Under the pieces are notes generated by a model. It was not told the origin of the DNA. It made no database searches and saw only the letters and a list, made by a program, of their open reading frames with translations. From Clostridiales bacterium UBA6981 (GTDB taxonomy: Bacteria > Bacillota > Clostridia > Oscillospirales > Oscillospiraceae), in the NCBI GenBank assembly GCA_002450075.1, contig DJYJ01000012.1, positions 1 to 22,657 on the forward strand: a stretch of DNA of 22,657 nucleotides, written 5' to 3'. Shown here in pieces: positions 7,199-13,841 of the stretch (within the stretch, counting starts at the first letter, position 1; the number at the start of each line of letters is the position of its first letter). Made by a program: the position numbers and the translations under genes.

Positions 7199-8794
7199 TC
7201 AGAGTTCCATGAAATCTTTTCCGCCGCGGCGGCGCAACCGGAGGTAGAGGATCAGACAGGCGATGCCGGTGATCGCCGCGAAGCCCCAGAGATAGACGGC
7301 CGCGCCGAAGGGCGGCGTCAACAGCAGATACACGCCTGCAAGCAGAATGGAAAAGCCCCAGCCGCCGAGAAGAGCGACCGTGACGGGCATGCTCTGCTTG
7401 ATCGGGGCAAGCTCATTCGTCCAAGCGAGGTTGGCGTGGGCAAGATCCAGCGTCAGAGAAAGCAGCGCGAAGAAGAGCGTAAAAAGCTGCGGCAGCACGA
7501 GCAATGCGAGCGACAGGGCGAGCGGCGCCTTCAGGACGATAACGGCGCACAGCGAAGCGAAGAGCAGCGCGGGCATCGTCAGCAGCAGCTGGACACGCAG
7601 CTTGGCGCGCAGGATCTGCCAGGGGTCGACGGGCAGCGATTGCGCTATCCAGATGTTCTTGCCCTCCAGCGAGACCGAAGGGGCGGCGCAGTCGTTCATC
7701 GAGCAGGCCATACACAGCGCCGTGCACAGGAGCACCGCAACAGCGCCGACGTCGCCGAAGACAGAGAAGAGAACATCGACCACGGCGGGGCCCTTGATGA
7801 GGAGCGCGACGCCGAGGGCCGGGATCAGCAGTGTGCCGAGCGCGCAGTTGAGCATGTAATTGGCGTTTGACGTGAGCTTGGAAAACTCCTTTGAAAGCAG
7901 GGCGGCGGGGACACTGCGCTGTTTTGCCCGACGGGCGGTGTATCTGACCTTTTCGCCCGAGCCCGTTGCGGTGGCAAGGGAGAGAAAGCTGTGGCCGAGA
8001 AGGCGCCACATCACGAAGAAGCACAGCGCGACAAAGGCCGTGCTCGCGGCCATACCGATCAGGTTTCCCTCGGCCGCGCTGCCGAAGAGATAGAGCCCAT
8101 AGGCTTTCTCACGGACAGCCGGTCCGTAGACAGCAATATTGGCGACAAGATCCTGGATGAGGTTCATCGCCTTGAAGTAGGCGAAATAGTAAATGCCGAT
8201 GCCCAGGAGGGCGGCGAGCACCGTGACGATGCTCTTGTTCTTGAGCCGGGTGCTGAGCTTTGCCACGACCCAGCCGAGCAGACACGAGAGTGTCAGCACA
8301 AAGACAGAGATCAGAATCAAATACACGATGCAGCCGATCAGCGCCGAAAAGGAGAAGGGGACTGAGGTGAGATAGACGATGATGGCCGGGACGATGACGA
8401 CCGCGGCGTACATCAACCCCATCAGATACACGCCCATCAGCCGCGCGAGCATGATCGTGCCGACCGGGATCGGCAGAGAGAGCAGCAGGTCATTGTCCTT
8501 GGCGAGATACAGCCCCGTATAGGTGGAGAAGACGCTGCCGAAGATGCCGAGCAGGATCGCGATCGTCCCCATGATGGCAAAATACAGCCAGCCGGCCCCG
8601 GCCTCATACAGCGGCGCGCAGAGGGAGGAGGCCGTCGCGGCGAAGGTGCCGCCGAGCAGGACCACCATGATCAAAACAAAGAAGAGGATATACCCGACGG
8701 TGCCCGCCTTGGAGCGGGCTTTATTTTTCTTTGTGTCATAGAAGTAGTTGCGGAAGATCTCCGCAAACTGCTTTTTCAGAAGCGTTTTGACCAT
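7199..8794 (-). CDS. Large ABC-2-like transporter permease
   Basis: The 531-residue protein has about a dozen hydrophobic segments. It starts with a cytoplasmic basic stretch (residues 1-31, with YDTKKNKARSK) before the first helix. This architecture, with one ATPase gene just upstream and one base between stop and start, is typical of two-component ABC exporters of the ABC-2/EcsB-like group in Clostridia. Ribosome site GGAGG lies 8-9 bases before the ATG at 8794. It is the last gene of the XRE-controlled operon. Substrate is unknown: lipid, peptide, or drug export and membrane-protease regulation are all possible for this group. Confidence 0.78.
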   Translation of the reverse strand: MVKTLLKKQFAEIFRNYFYDTKKNKARSKAGTVGYILFFVLIMVVLLGGTFAATASSLCAPLYEAGAGWLYFAIMGTIAILLGIFGSVFSTYTGLYLAKDNDLLLSLPIPVGTIMLARLMGVYLMGLMYAAVVIVPAIIVYLTSVPFSFSALIGCIVYLILISVFVLTLSCLLGWVVAKLSTRLKNKSIVTVLAALLGIGIYYFAYFKAMNLIQDLVANIAVYGPAVREKAYGLYLFGSAAEGNLIGMAASTAFVALCFFVMWRLLGHSFLSLATATGSGEKVRYTARRAKQRSVPAALLSKEFSKLTSNANYMLNCALGTLLIPALGVALLIKGPAVVDVLFSVFGDVGAVAVLLCTALCMACSMNDCAAPSVSLEGKNIWIAQSLPVDPWQILRAKLRVQLLLTMPALLFASLCAVIVLKAPLALSLALLVLPQLFTLFFALLSLTLDLAHANLAWTNELAPIKQSMPVTVALLGGWGFSILLAGVYLLLTPPFGAAVYLWGFAAITGIACLILYLRLRRRGGKDFMEL

Positions 8795-8795
8795 A

Positions 8796-9503
8796 TCAGT
8801 CAGCCTCCAGCTCCAAAAAGACCTCTTCGAGCGACTCGTCGCCCTTGACCTCCTCCATCGTGCCGGAGCGGATCAGCCTGCCCTGCTTGATGATCGCGAC
8901 CTTGTCACAAAGCTTCTCGGCAACCTCGAGCACATGCGTGGAGAAGAAGATCGCGCCGCCGCGGTCGCAGTGCTCGCGCATCATGCCCTTGAGCAGGAAG
9001 GAGGCCTTGGGGTCGAGCCCGACGAAGGGCTCATCCATCAGGATCAGCTTCGGGTCATGCAGCCAGGCGGAGATGATCGCGAGCTTCTGCTTCATGCCGT
9101 GGGAATAGGCCGAGATGGGCTGGGCGAGGTCGGCGGTGAGCTCAAAGCGGGCGGCATAGTCCGCGATCCGGGCGGCGCGGAGATCCGCCGGAACGCCGAA
9201 AACGTCCGCGATAAAGTTTAAGTACTTGATGCCGGACATGAACTCGTAGAGATCGGGATTGTCCGGGATATAGGCGATCTGACGCTTGCAGGCAAGGGGG
9301 TCGGAGCGGAGCGGGATGCCGGCGATCGTGATCTCGCCGGAATCAAAGCTCTGGATGCCGACGACGGAGCGCAGCGTCGTGGTCTTGCCCGCGCCGTTGT
9401 GGCCGATGAAGCCGTAGATCTCGCCCGGAGCGATGTGCAGCGAAAGATCGTCAACGGCGACCTTGTCGCCGAAGGTCTTGGTCAGATGGTCGATACGAAG
9501 CAT
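8796..9503 (-). CDS. ABC transporter ATP-binding protein
   Basis: This 235-residue ATPase powers the permease encoded directly downstream. Visible motifs are Walker A GHNGAGKTT (34-42), Walker B LILMDEP (153-159) followed by GLDP, and the switch His190 (FFSTH). The signature is SHGMK (134-138) in place of LSGGQ, and the usual Q-loop Gln is replaced in the segment YIPDNPDLYE. Both variations are ordinary in the EcsA-like exporter ATPases of Firmicutes. The start has GGGAGG close upstream and lies 13 bases after the stop of the small membrane protein gene. Confidence 0.93.
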   Translation of the reverse strand: MLRIDHLTKTFGDKVAVDDLSLHIAPGEIYGFIGHNGAGKTTTLRSVVGIQSFDSGEITIAGIPLRSDPLACKRQIAYIPDNPDLYEFMSGIKYLNFIADVFGVPADLRAARIADYAARFELTADLAQPISAYSHGMKQKLAIISAWLHDPKLILMDEPFVGLDPKASFLLKGMMREHCDRGGAIFFSTHVLEVAEKLCDKVAIIKQGRLIRSGTMEEVKGDESLEEVFLELEAD

Positions 9504-9516
9504 GGAAAACCCTCCC

Positions 9517-9918
9517 TTAATATTTTCTTTGCAGGATCAGATATGAGAGCCAGTAGAGGAGCACCAACAGGGCCATAGCGCAGCTGGTGAGCGTAAAGTA
9601 GGGCGCTTTGCCCATGACCATCAGCACGATGGTGAGCGCGGCGCAGATCATCAAAAAGGCATAGCCGGCCCAGGCCCAGGCCCGGGCGCGCAGAAAGGCG
9701 TTGCGCTCGTCATGCGCTTCGGTTTCGACATGCTCGCGGTACGCGCTGTCCCTGCGGAGCCGCAGACATTGCACCAGACGCAGCGCGCCGACGGCGAAGA
9801 GGCCGCCGCCCATACCGCCCCAGATGCTGTCGAGCGCGGCGAGCTTCACGGCAGCGAGCAGTCCCACGCCGAGCAGCAGCTCGAGCACATAGACCCAAAT
9901 GCGTTTTTCGTAGTACAT
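9517..9918 (-). CDS. Small four-helix membrane protein
   Basis: I place the start at the ATG at 9918, one base after the stop of the XRE gene, with GTGAGG upstream. An in-frame TTG at 9939 would overlap the XRE gene and is less likely. The 133-residue product has two hydrophobic hairpins (about residues 8-45 and 80-125) joined by a charged loop with AHDERN, reminiscent of DUF2178-like proteins, which often sit between an XRE regulator and an ABC exporter. Its position makes it an accessory subunit of the exporter or a sensor for it. No enzymatic motif is visible. Confidence 0.7.
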   Translation of the reverse strand: MYYEKRIWVYVLELLLGVGLLAAVKLAALDSIWGGMGGGLFAVGALRLVQCLRLRRDSAYREHVETEAHDERNAFLRARAWAWAGYAFLMICAALTIVLMVMGKAPYFTLTSCAMALLVLLYWLSYLILQRKY

Positions 9919-9919
9919 C

Positions 9920-10123
9920 TCAAGCCTCACTTTCCTCAAAGAGAAAAACCTCTTCGATCGTCATGGAGAAATATCGCGCGATCTTGTAGGCCAGAAAGAT
10001 CGAGGGATTGTAGCGCCCGGTTTCGAGCGAGCTGATCGTCTGGCGCGAGACGCCCATGGCTTTCGCAAATTCCTCCTGCCGGATGCCGCGCATCCGGCGG
10101 ATCTCTTCGATCCGGTTCTTCAT
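9920..10123 (-). CDS. XRE-family transcriptional regulator
   Basis: The 67-residue protein is a minimal helix-turn-helix of the Cro/CI type: RIEEIRRMRG, QEEFAKAMGVSRQTISSLE (helices 2 and 3) and GRYNPSIFLAYKIARYF, ending IEEVFLFEE. An upstream in-frame ATG at 10195 exists, but it lies upstream of the predicted start site of transcription, so I use the ATG at 10123. This compact family usually represses its own operon, and two matching palindromes flank the promoter here. It heads the operon with the membrane protein and the ABC exporter and very likely controls their expression. Confidence 0.92.
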   Translation of the reverse strand: MKNRIEEIRRMRGIRQEEFAKAMGVSRQTISSLETGRYNPSIFLAYKIARYFSMTIEEVFLFEESEA

Positions 10124-10139
10124 TCCATCACACACTTTC

Positions 10140-10157
10140 TGTAAAGTTCGCTTTACA
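10140..10157. promoter_or_regulatory. Operator 1, TGTAAAG-N4-CTTTACA
   Basis: A perfect 7-bp inverted repeat with a four-base spacer covers the predicted transcription start of the XRE operon, about 17 bases before the ATG. A second copy overlaps the -35 box 46 bp away (centre to centre). It is the likely binding site of the XRE protein. Confidence 0.75.
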
Positions 10158-10162
10158 TCTGC

Positions 10163-10191
10163 AGGATAGCACATGGCACAGAATATGTCAA
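10163..10191 (-). promoter_or_regulatory. Sigma-A promoter of the XRE-ABC operon
   Basis: Read on the minus strand, TTGACA (10186-10191) and TATCCT (10163-10168) are 17 bases apart. The start site should lie near 10156, inside operator 1. Confidence 0.85.
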
Positions 10192-10203
10192 GCAAACTTT
10201 ACA
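10186..10203. promoter_or_regulatory. Operator 2 over the -35 box
   Basis: TGTCAAG-N4-CTTTACA has the same geometry as operator 1 with one mismatch. The mismatch makes its minus-strand half contain the -35 box TTGACA, so repressor binding and polymerase binding would exclude each other. Confidence 0.68.
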
Positions 10204-10229
10204 AAATCGTGAAATAATTATCGAGAAAA

Positions 10230-10268
10230 GCGGGAAAAGAACGGGCCGCGCCGCGATGGGGCGGCCCG
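10230..10268 (-). terminator. Probable terminator of the SPFH operon
   Basis: CGGGCCGC (10242-10249) pairs with GCGGCCCG (10261-10268). On the minus strand the stem is followed by TTCTTTTCCCGC, a weak U-rich tail. It lies 9 bases beyond the DUF1648 stop. Confidence 0.65.
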
Positions 10269-10276
10269 CAAAGAGA

Positions 10277-10741
10277 CTATTTGCGGAAGGTCTCGACGAG
10301 CACGACGACGATCGGAACGCCGAAGAGGACAAAATAGATCGGCGTCGCGGCCGGGTGGAGCGGAGAGAGGCGCACGGAGCAGCGGAGCGTGTAGGCCATG
10401 AACGCCTCGGACGAGAGGAGCATCAGGCTCATCATCGTGCGCGTCGCGCGGATCAGGCGCGGCAGCTTATAGGCCGGGACGCCCTGGGTGTTGTTCCAGA
10501 CCTGGGGGAAAAACTGGATCGGTCCGAGGATGACGAGGAGGATAAAACCGAAGACGATCGGCGCCGAGACGGCGCCGGCCTTCCCCGACCAGCCGTCGAT
10601 CTCGCCGGCGAAATTGTAGTGACTCGGCAGCATGTCGGGCAGCTGAGGCAGCTTGATGCAGCCGTAAATGAGCGTAAAGAGGAAGCAGAGCGCGGAGAGA
10701 CCGAGAAAGATATAGTCGATCAGGCGCGGCTTGGTGTTCAT
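10277..10741 (-). CDS. DUF1648 membrane protein
   Basis: The 154-residue protein has about four membrane helices and the DUF1648 signature near residues 37-53 (LPSHYNFAGEIDGWSGK): a His and Gly before an Asp-Gly-Trp on the outer face after the first helix. Its ATG overlaps the YhfC stop as ATGA, so the two proteins are translationally coupled. DUF1648 modules occur alone or fused in SdpI-like immunity and signalling proteins, for which a role in membrane-damage protection is known in Bacillus subtilis. Here it is the last gene of the SPFH operon. A protective or sensing role is inference. Confidence 0.82.
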   Translation of the reverse strand: MNTKPRLIDYIFLGLSALCFLFTLIYGCIKLPQLPDMLPSHYNFAGEIDGWSGKAGAVSAPIVFGFILLVILGPIQFFPQVWNNTQGVPAYKLPRLIRATRTMMSLMLLSSEAFMAYTLRCSVRLSPLHPAATPIYFVLFGVPIVVVLVETFRK

Positions 10742-11547
10742 GGCTCCACCGCTTCCTTTTCCCGCGGCGGCAGGGGCGCGAGCTTCATGGTGAGCAGCAC
10801 GACGAGCAGCACGAAGACCGTGCAGAAGGCCTCGGCCGGGATGATGCCGAAGGCCCGGTTGATGAGGACGAGGATCGCGTCAAGGGCGAAGTGCAGCACG
10901 TAGCACAAGACGACCATTCCGGGGCGTTTTTCACGCAGTCCGCGGAAGAGGATCAGAGACAGGCAGATGTGGAGCAAAAGCGCGAGAATACGCTCGTAGC
11001 CCGCGAGAAAGAACAGGGAGGAAGACCCGGTGAGCGTACGCAGCTGTTCGAGCGCAGAGTCGTACTGGACCCCGGAGAGGGGAGCGAGCAGCGACTCGGC
11101 CTGGCCGGCATTGATCATCGCGGCGAGGGAGAGGTTGCTGATCTGCGAGACCACACCGATAAAGATCGCCTCGACCCCGCCGTGGCCCGCGCCGTACATA
11201 TAGGCGTTCGGAGTGTCATTGCGGCGGCGGAGGAAGGTTTTGGCGGCGAAGATCCGGCCGGTCTCCTCAAAAAGCGCGGCGGCGGCTCCGCCATAGAGCG
11301 CATAGAGCCACATGTTGCCAAAAATCTTCTGCCCGACGGGCGTTGTAAGCAGGAGATTGTGCAGCAGGCTTTCCAGCACGAGGGCGAAGAGGATAAACAC
11401 GCCCACGCCGACGAAAAAGCTGCTGACCGGTGCGCGGAAGCGCTTGCGGCCGTAAACGAAGGCCGCAATCACGGCGGCAAGGGAGAGCAGCATGCTCACG
11501 CCCATGCCGGCCATGGAGAGCGCCGATACATGTGAGATTCCGTCCAT
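10738..11547 (-). CDS. yhfC: YhfC-family intramembrane metalloprotease-like protein
   Basis: I use the ATG at 11547, which has AAGGAGG eight bases upstream; a start at 11607 would run into the preceding gene. The 269-residue product has seven or eight membrane helices. It shows the two family motifs: EETGR (residues 94-98) and GAGHGGVEA (119-127). YhfC proteins are related to the glutamic/CPBP-type intramembrane proteases, in which the Glu pair and the His form the active centre. No substrate is known. Together with an SPFH protein it resembles a membrane-quality-control pair. Whether it cleaves anything cannot be told from sequence. Confidence 0.85.
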   Translation of the reverse strand: MDGISHVSALSMAGMGVSMLLSLAAVIAAFVYGRKRFRAPVSSFFVGVGVFILFALVLESLLHNLLLTTPVGQKIFGNMWLYALYGGAAAALFEETGRIFAAKTFLRRRNDTPNAYMYGAGHGGVEAIFIGVVSQISNLSLAAMINAGQAESLLAPLSGVQYDSALEQLRTLTGSSSLFFLAGYERILALLLHICLSLILFRGLREKRPGMVVLCYVLHFALDAILVLINRAFGIIPAEAFCTVFVLLVVLLTMKLAPLPPREKEAVEP

Positions 11548-11560
11548 AAGGGAGCCTCCT

Positions 11561-11764
11561 TCACGAAATATCCAGCTCGGGCGGGACGTCGATCTCGTCC
11601 GAGACATATTTGCCGTTCTTCTTCCGCTGGCGCACGCACTCGGTCAGCAGGTATTCGATCTGCCCGTTGATCGAGCGGAAATCATCCTCCGCCCAGGCGG
11701 CGATGGCGTCGTATAGCTTGGGCGACAGGCGCAGCGGGACCTGTTTTTTTGCGTTGTCGGCCAT
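11561..11764 (-). CDS. Ribbon-helix-helix DNA-binding protein, Arc-like
   Basis: The 67-residue protein shows the Arc/MetJ pattern: a short strand (QVPLRLS, residues 8-14), helix A (PKLYDAIAAWAEDD) and helix B (SINGQIEYLLTECVRQR), then a basic then acidic tail. RHH proteins bind DNA as dimers through the paired strand and often recognise short tandem or inverted repeats. The gene starts one base after the SPFH stop, so it is co-translated with it. The promoter of the operon contains tandem 11-bp repeats, which are natural candidates for its target. No toxin gene is adjacent, so it is not an obvious antitoxin. Confidence 0.85.
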   Translation of the reverse strand: MADNAKKQVPLRLSPKLYDAIAAWAEDDFRSINGQIEYLLTECVRQRKKNGKYVSDEIDVPPELDIS

Positions 11765-11765
11765 T

Positions 11766-12806
11766 TTAGTACAGGCTGCCGGAGTTCACGACGGGCTGGG
11801 CGTCCTTGTTGCCGCAGAGGACGACGAGCAAATTCGATACCATGGCCGCCTTGCGCTCCTCGTCAAGCTGGACGGTGCCGCGCTCGCTGAGACGCTCGAG
11901 CGCCATCTCCACCATGCCCACCGCGCCGTCGACGATCATCTTGCGCGCGTCGATGATGGCGCTGGCCTGCTGACGCTGGAGCATGACGGCCGCGATCTCG
12001 GGGGCGTAGGCGAGATAGGTGATGCGGGCCTCGAGGATCTCGATGCCGGCGGTCTCGACCTTGGACTGGATCTCATCGCGGATGCGCATTGCCACGGTCT
12101 CGGACGAGCCGCGCAGGCTGCCCTCGTCGGCGATGCCGTCGCCGGTGGTGTCCACGCCGGGCGCGACGTCATAGGGATAGATGCGCACGATGTTGCGCAG
12201 TGCCGTGTCGCACTGGAGCGAGAGGTATTCCTTATAGTTGTCCACGTTGAATACAGCCTTGGCCGTGTCGACGACGCGCCACATGACGGCGATGCCGATC
12301 TCAATGGGGTTACCGAGACAGTCGTTGATCTTCTGACGCGAGTTCGAGAGCGTCATGATCTTCAGCGAGATCTTCTTGCCGTTTTCAGCGGCCTGGACGG
12401 CAGCGGCGTTGGCGCTGTTGGCGTTTGTCAGCACGCCAAGAAGATTGTTCTGGCTGTTGTCCACATCGCCGCTCTGACTGAGCTTGGTAGCTGCGGCGGG
12501 GTTGACGCCGGTGCAGAAGGGGTTGACGAAATAAAAGCCCTCGCCCTTGAGCGTGCCGATGTATTTGCCGAAGAGCGTCAGAACAAGCGCCTCCTGCGGC
12601 TTTAAGACCTTCAGTCCGCAGAAGGGGATCCAGCCCAGCAGCACCCATACGATGCCCGGAATGAACATCGCGAGACCGATCATGCGGCCCTTGTCCAGAT
12701 TGATCCCGCCGAAGACGATGCCGAGGATCGCGGCAACATAGAGGAGGATGCAAAGCAGCATCACAGGCATACCGTTTTTCTTGGTGTTGAGAATTTTTTC
12801 TTCCAT
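11766..12806 (-). CDS. SPFH (stomatin/band 7) domain membrane protein
   Basis: The 346-residue protein has two membrane helices (about 13-34 and 42-63) followed by an SPFH domain: LKPQEALVLTLFGKYIGTL, NPIEIGIAVMWRVVDTAKAVFNVDNY, LRNIVRIYPYD, then a helical coiled region rich in Glu/Ala (VETAGIEILEARITYLAYAPEIAAVMLQRQQ) and a conserved C-terminus (LLVVLCGNKDAQPVVNSGSLY). SPFH proteins assemble into rings or lipid-domain scaffolds and often hold membrane proteases. Compared with relatives as I remember them there is an extra Asn/Ala/Gln-rich stretch at about residues 111-143. Ribosome site GGAGGG is just upstream. It is the first gene of an operon with an RHH protein, YhfC and DUF1648. Confidence 0.93.
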   Translation of the reverse strand: MEEKILNTKKNGMPVMLLCILLYVAAILGIVFGGINLDKGRMIGLAMFIPGIVWVLLGWIPFCGLKVLKPQEALVLTLFGKYIGTLKGEGFYFVNPFCTGVNPAAATKLSQSGDVDNSQNNLLGVLTNANSANAAAVQAAENGKKISLKIMTLSNSRQKINDCLGNPIEIGIAVMWRVVDTAKAVFNVDNYKEYLSLQCDTALRNIVRIYPYDVAPGVDTTGDGIADEGSLRGSSETVAMRIRDEIQSKVETAGIEILEARITYLAYAPEIAAVMLQRQQASAIIDARKMIVDGAVGMVEMALERLSERGTVQLDEERKAAMVSNLLVVLCGNKDAQPVVNSGSLY

Positions 12807-12827
12807 TGGGAAATCCCTCCTAATTCA

Positions 12828-12867
12828 ATGATATTAAAATAATATCATATTAATATCATATCGTCAA
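12828..12867 (-). promoter_or_regulatory. SPFH operon promoter with tandem 11-bp operator repeats
   Basis: On the minus strand TTGACG (12862-12867) and TATTAT (12839-12844) are 17 bases apart. The plus strand holds two perfect tandem copies of TAATATCATAT (12840-12850 and 12851-12861), which fill the spacer. The first also forms a 9-bp inverted repeat with ATGATATTA (12828-12836). Three half sites thus cover the -10 box and the start site. The likely binder is the RHH protein of this operon. Confidence 0.75.
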
Positions 12868-12924
12868 CGGTTTGCTTTTGATTCTTTGCTATTAAACTCT
12901 TTCGTATAAGTCGAGGACAGAATA

Positions 12925-12953
12925 TTGAAGCCGGAGAAAAAATGTGATAATAT
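12925..12953 (+). promoter_or_regulatory. Weak promoter candidate of the restriction-modification genes
   Basis: TTGAAG (12925-12930) and TAATAT (12948-12953) are 17 bases apart; an overlapping GATAAT (12946-12951) is an alternative -10. Both boxes match poorly, and the AT-rich region makes chance matches easy. Confidence 0.4.
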
Positions 12954-12963
12954 TCAATTGAAA

Positions 12964-13005
12964 ATGAAGAACGAATTGTTAAAAAAGGAAGAGAGAAAGT
13001 TATGA
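12964..13005 (+). CDS. Possible 13-residue leader peptide ahead of the restriction gene
   Basis: A short frame encodes MKNELLKKEERKL and stops in an ATGA overlap with the restriction enzyme start at 13002. No good ribosome site precedes it. Its first residues (MKNE) equal those of the restriction enzyme, which hints at a small duplication of the start region. If translated, it would couple to restriction enzyme synthesis and could hold its level low. There is no evidence that it is made. Confidence 0.3.
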   Translation: MKNELLKKEERKL

Positions 13006-13841
13006 AAAACGAAATGGAAAAGAACAGATTTTCAAAACAGCTAAAAAGCTTTGCAAAAAAATTGGAAAGCTATGTTGCAAAAGACAATGAGTGGACCATT
13101 AGAGGGTTTATTGATATATTTAAGAATATTTACTCCATTTCCTCAGATACAAAATTAATCTCAAAAGTTTTGGAACTGCATTTATTTCCCCACTTTCTCT
13201 CTTTTGCAGAGGACAATGGATATGATATTGAGCTAGCTTCATTTCAGAACTGGTATCCGGATATGACTTTCATTTTAAAAGAAAAACCCAGCATTAAATT
13301 TGCAGTTGATCTCAAAACAACATACAGGGATGAAGATTACCCCGGCTTTTGCAACGGATTCACACTTGGTTCACACGGGGAATATTTTTGTGATCGAACG
13401 AGTTCAAAAAACATACAACATCCGTACGGAGAGTATAGCGGACATTTTTGCTTGGGTATTATTTACTCCAGAGTGACAGTTGATAAAAATGAAGAAACAC
13501 ACACCTATTCAATTGATGAAGTTGAGAGTATCCCCACTGCTATAAAAAACTTTTTGTTTTTTGCGGAGGAAAAGTGGAAAATTGCTAGCGACAAGAGCGG
13601 GAGCGGGAACACTGCAAATATTGGCAGTATTCAAAAAATTGATGATCTTTTGAATGGTAATGGAGTTTTTATTAAAGCAGGGGAAGATATATTCAACGAT
13701 TATTGGATTAATTTTGGGAAAATAGAGATTATTGCCGATGAGAAAAGAAAAAAACTGTCTTCTTTTGATGAGTATTTACGTTACCGTGGCCTTCCCGCCT
13801 GCCTGAATAATCCAAAGGCAGAAAAGAGGAAAATCAAATGA
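13002..13841 (+). CDS. EcoRV-like type II restriction endonuclease
   Basis: The 279-residue enzyme can be followed along EcoRV (245 residues) as I recall it. The catalytic residues are present: Glu58 (VLELH), Asp87 (YPD), Asp103 and Lys105 (AVDLKTTY), matching EcoRV Glu45, Asp74, Asp90 and Lys92. The SSDTK segment before Glu58 is also shared. The DNA-reading loop GSGNTANIGSI (200-210) is almost the same as in EcoRV (GSGNTTNIGSI), so cutting at GATATC is likely. The gene is AT-rich unlike its surroundings and its stop overlaps the methyltransferase start, so it arrived as part of a mobile restriction-modification pair. An extra 13 or so N-terminal residues and a longer basic tail account for the size difference. 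Confidence 0.93.
   Translation: MKNEMEKNRFSKQLKSFAKKLESYVAKDNEWTIRGFIDIFKNIYSISSDTKLISKVLELHLFPHFLSFAEDNGYDIELASFQNWYPDMTFILKEKPSIKFAVDLKTTYRDEDYPGFCNGFTLGSHGEYFCDRTSSKNIQHPYGEYSGHFCLGIIYSRVTVDKNEETHTYSIDEVESIPTAIKNFLFFAEEKWKIASDKSGSGNTANIGSIQKIDDLLNGNGVFIKAGEDIFNDYWINFGKIEIIADEKRKKLSSFDEYLRYRGLPACLNNPKAEKRKIK

Noticed and set aside
10124..10195. Longer N-terminus for the XRE regulator
   Set aside because: The upstream ATG lies upstream of the predicted transcription start, and the extra residues would be encoded by promoter and operator DNA.
11561..11764. Antitoxin of a toxin-antitoxin pair
   Set aside because: The RHH protein has no small toxin-like neighbour; it lies between the SPFH and YhfC genes in an operon, which fits a regulator of that operon better.
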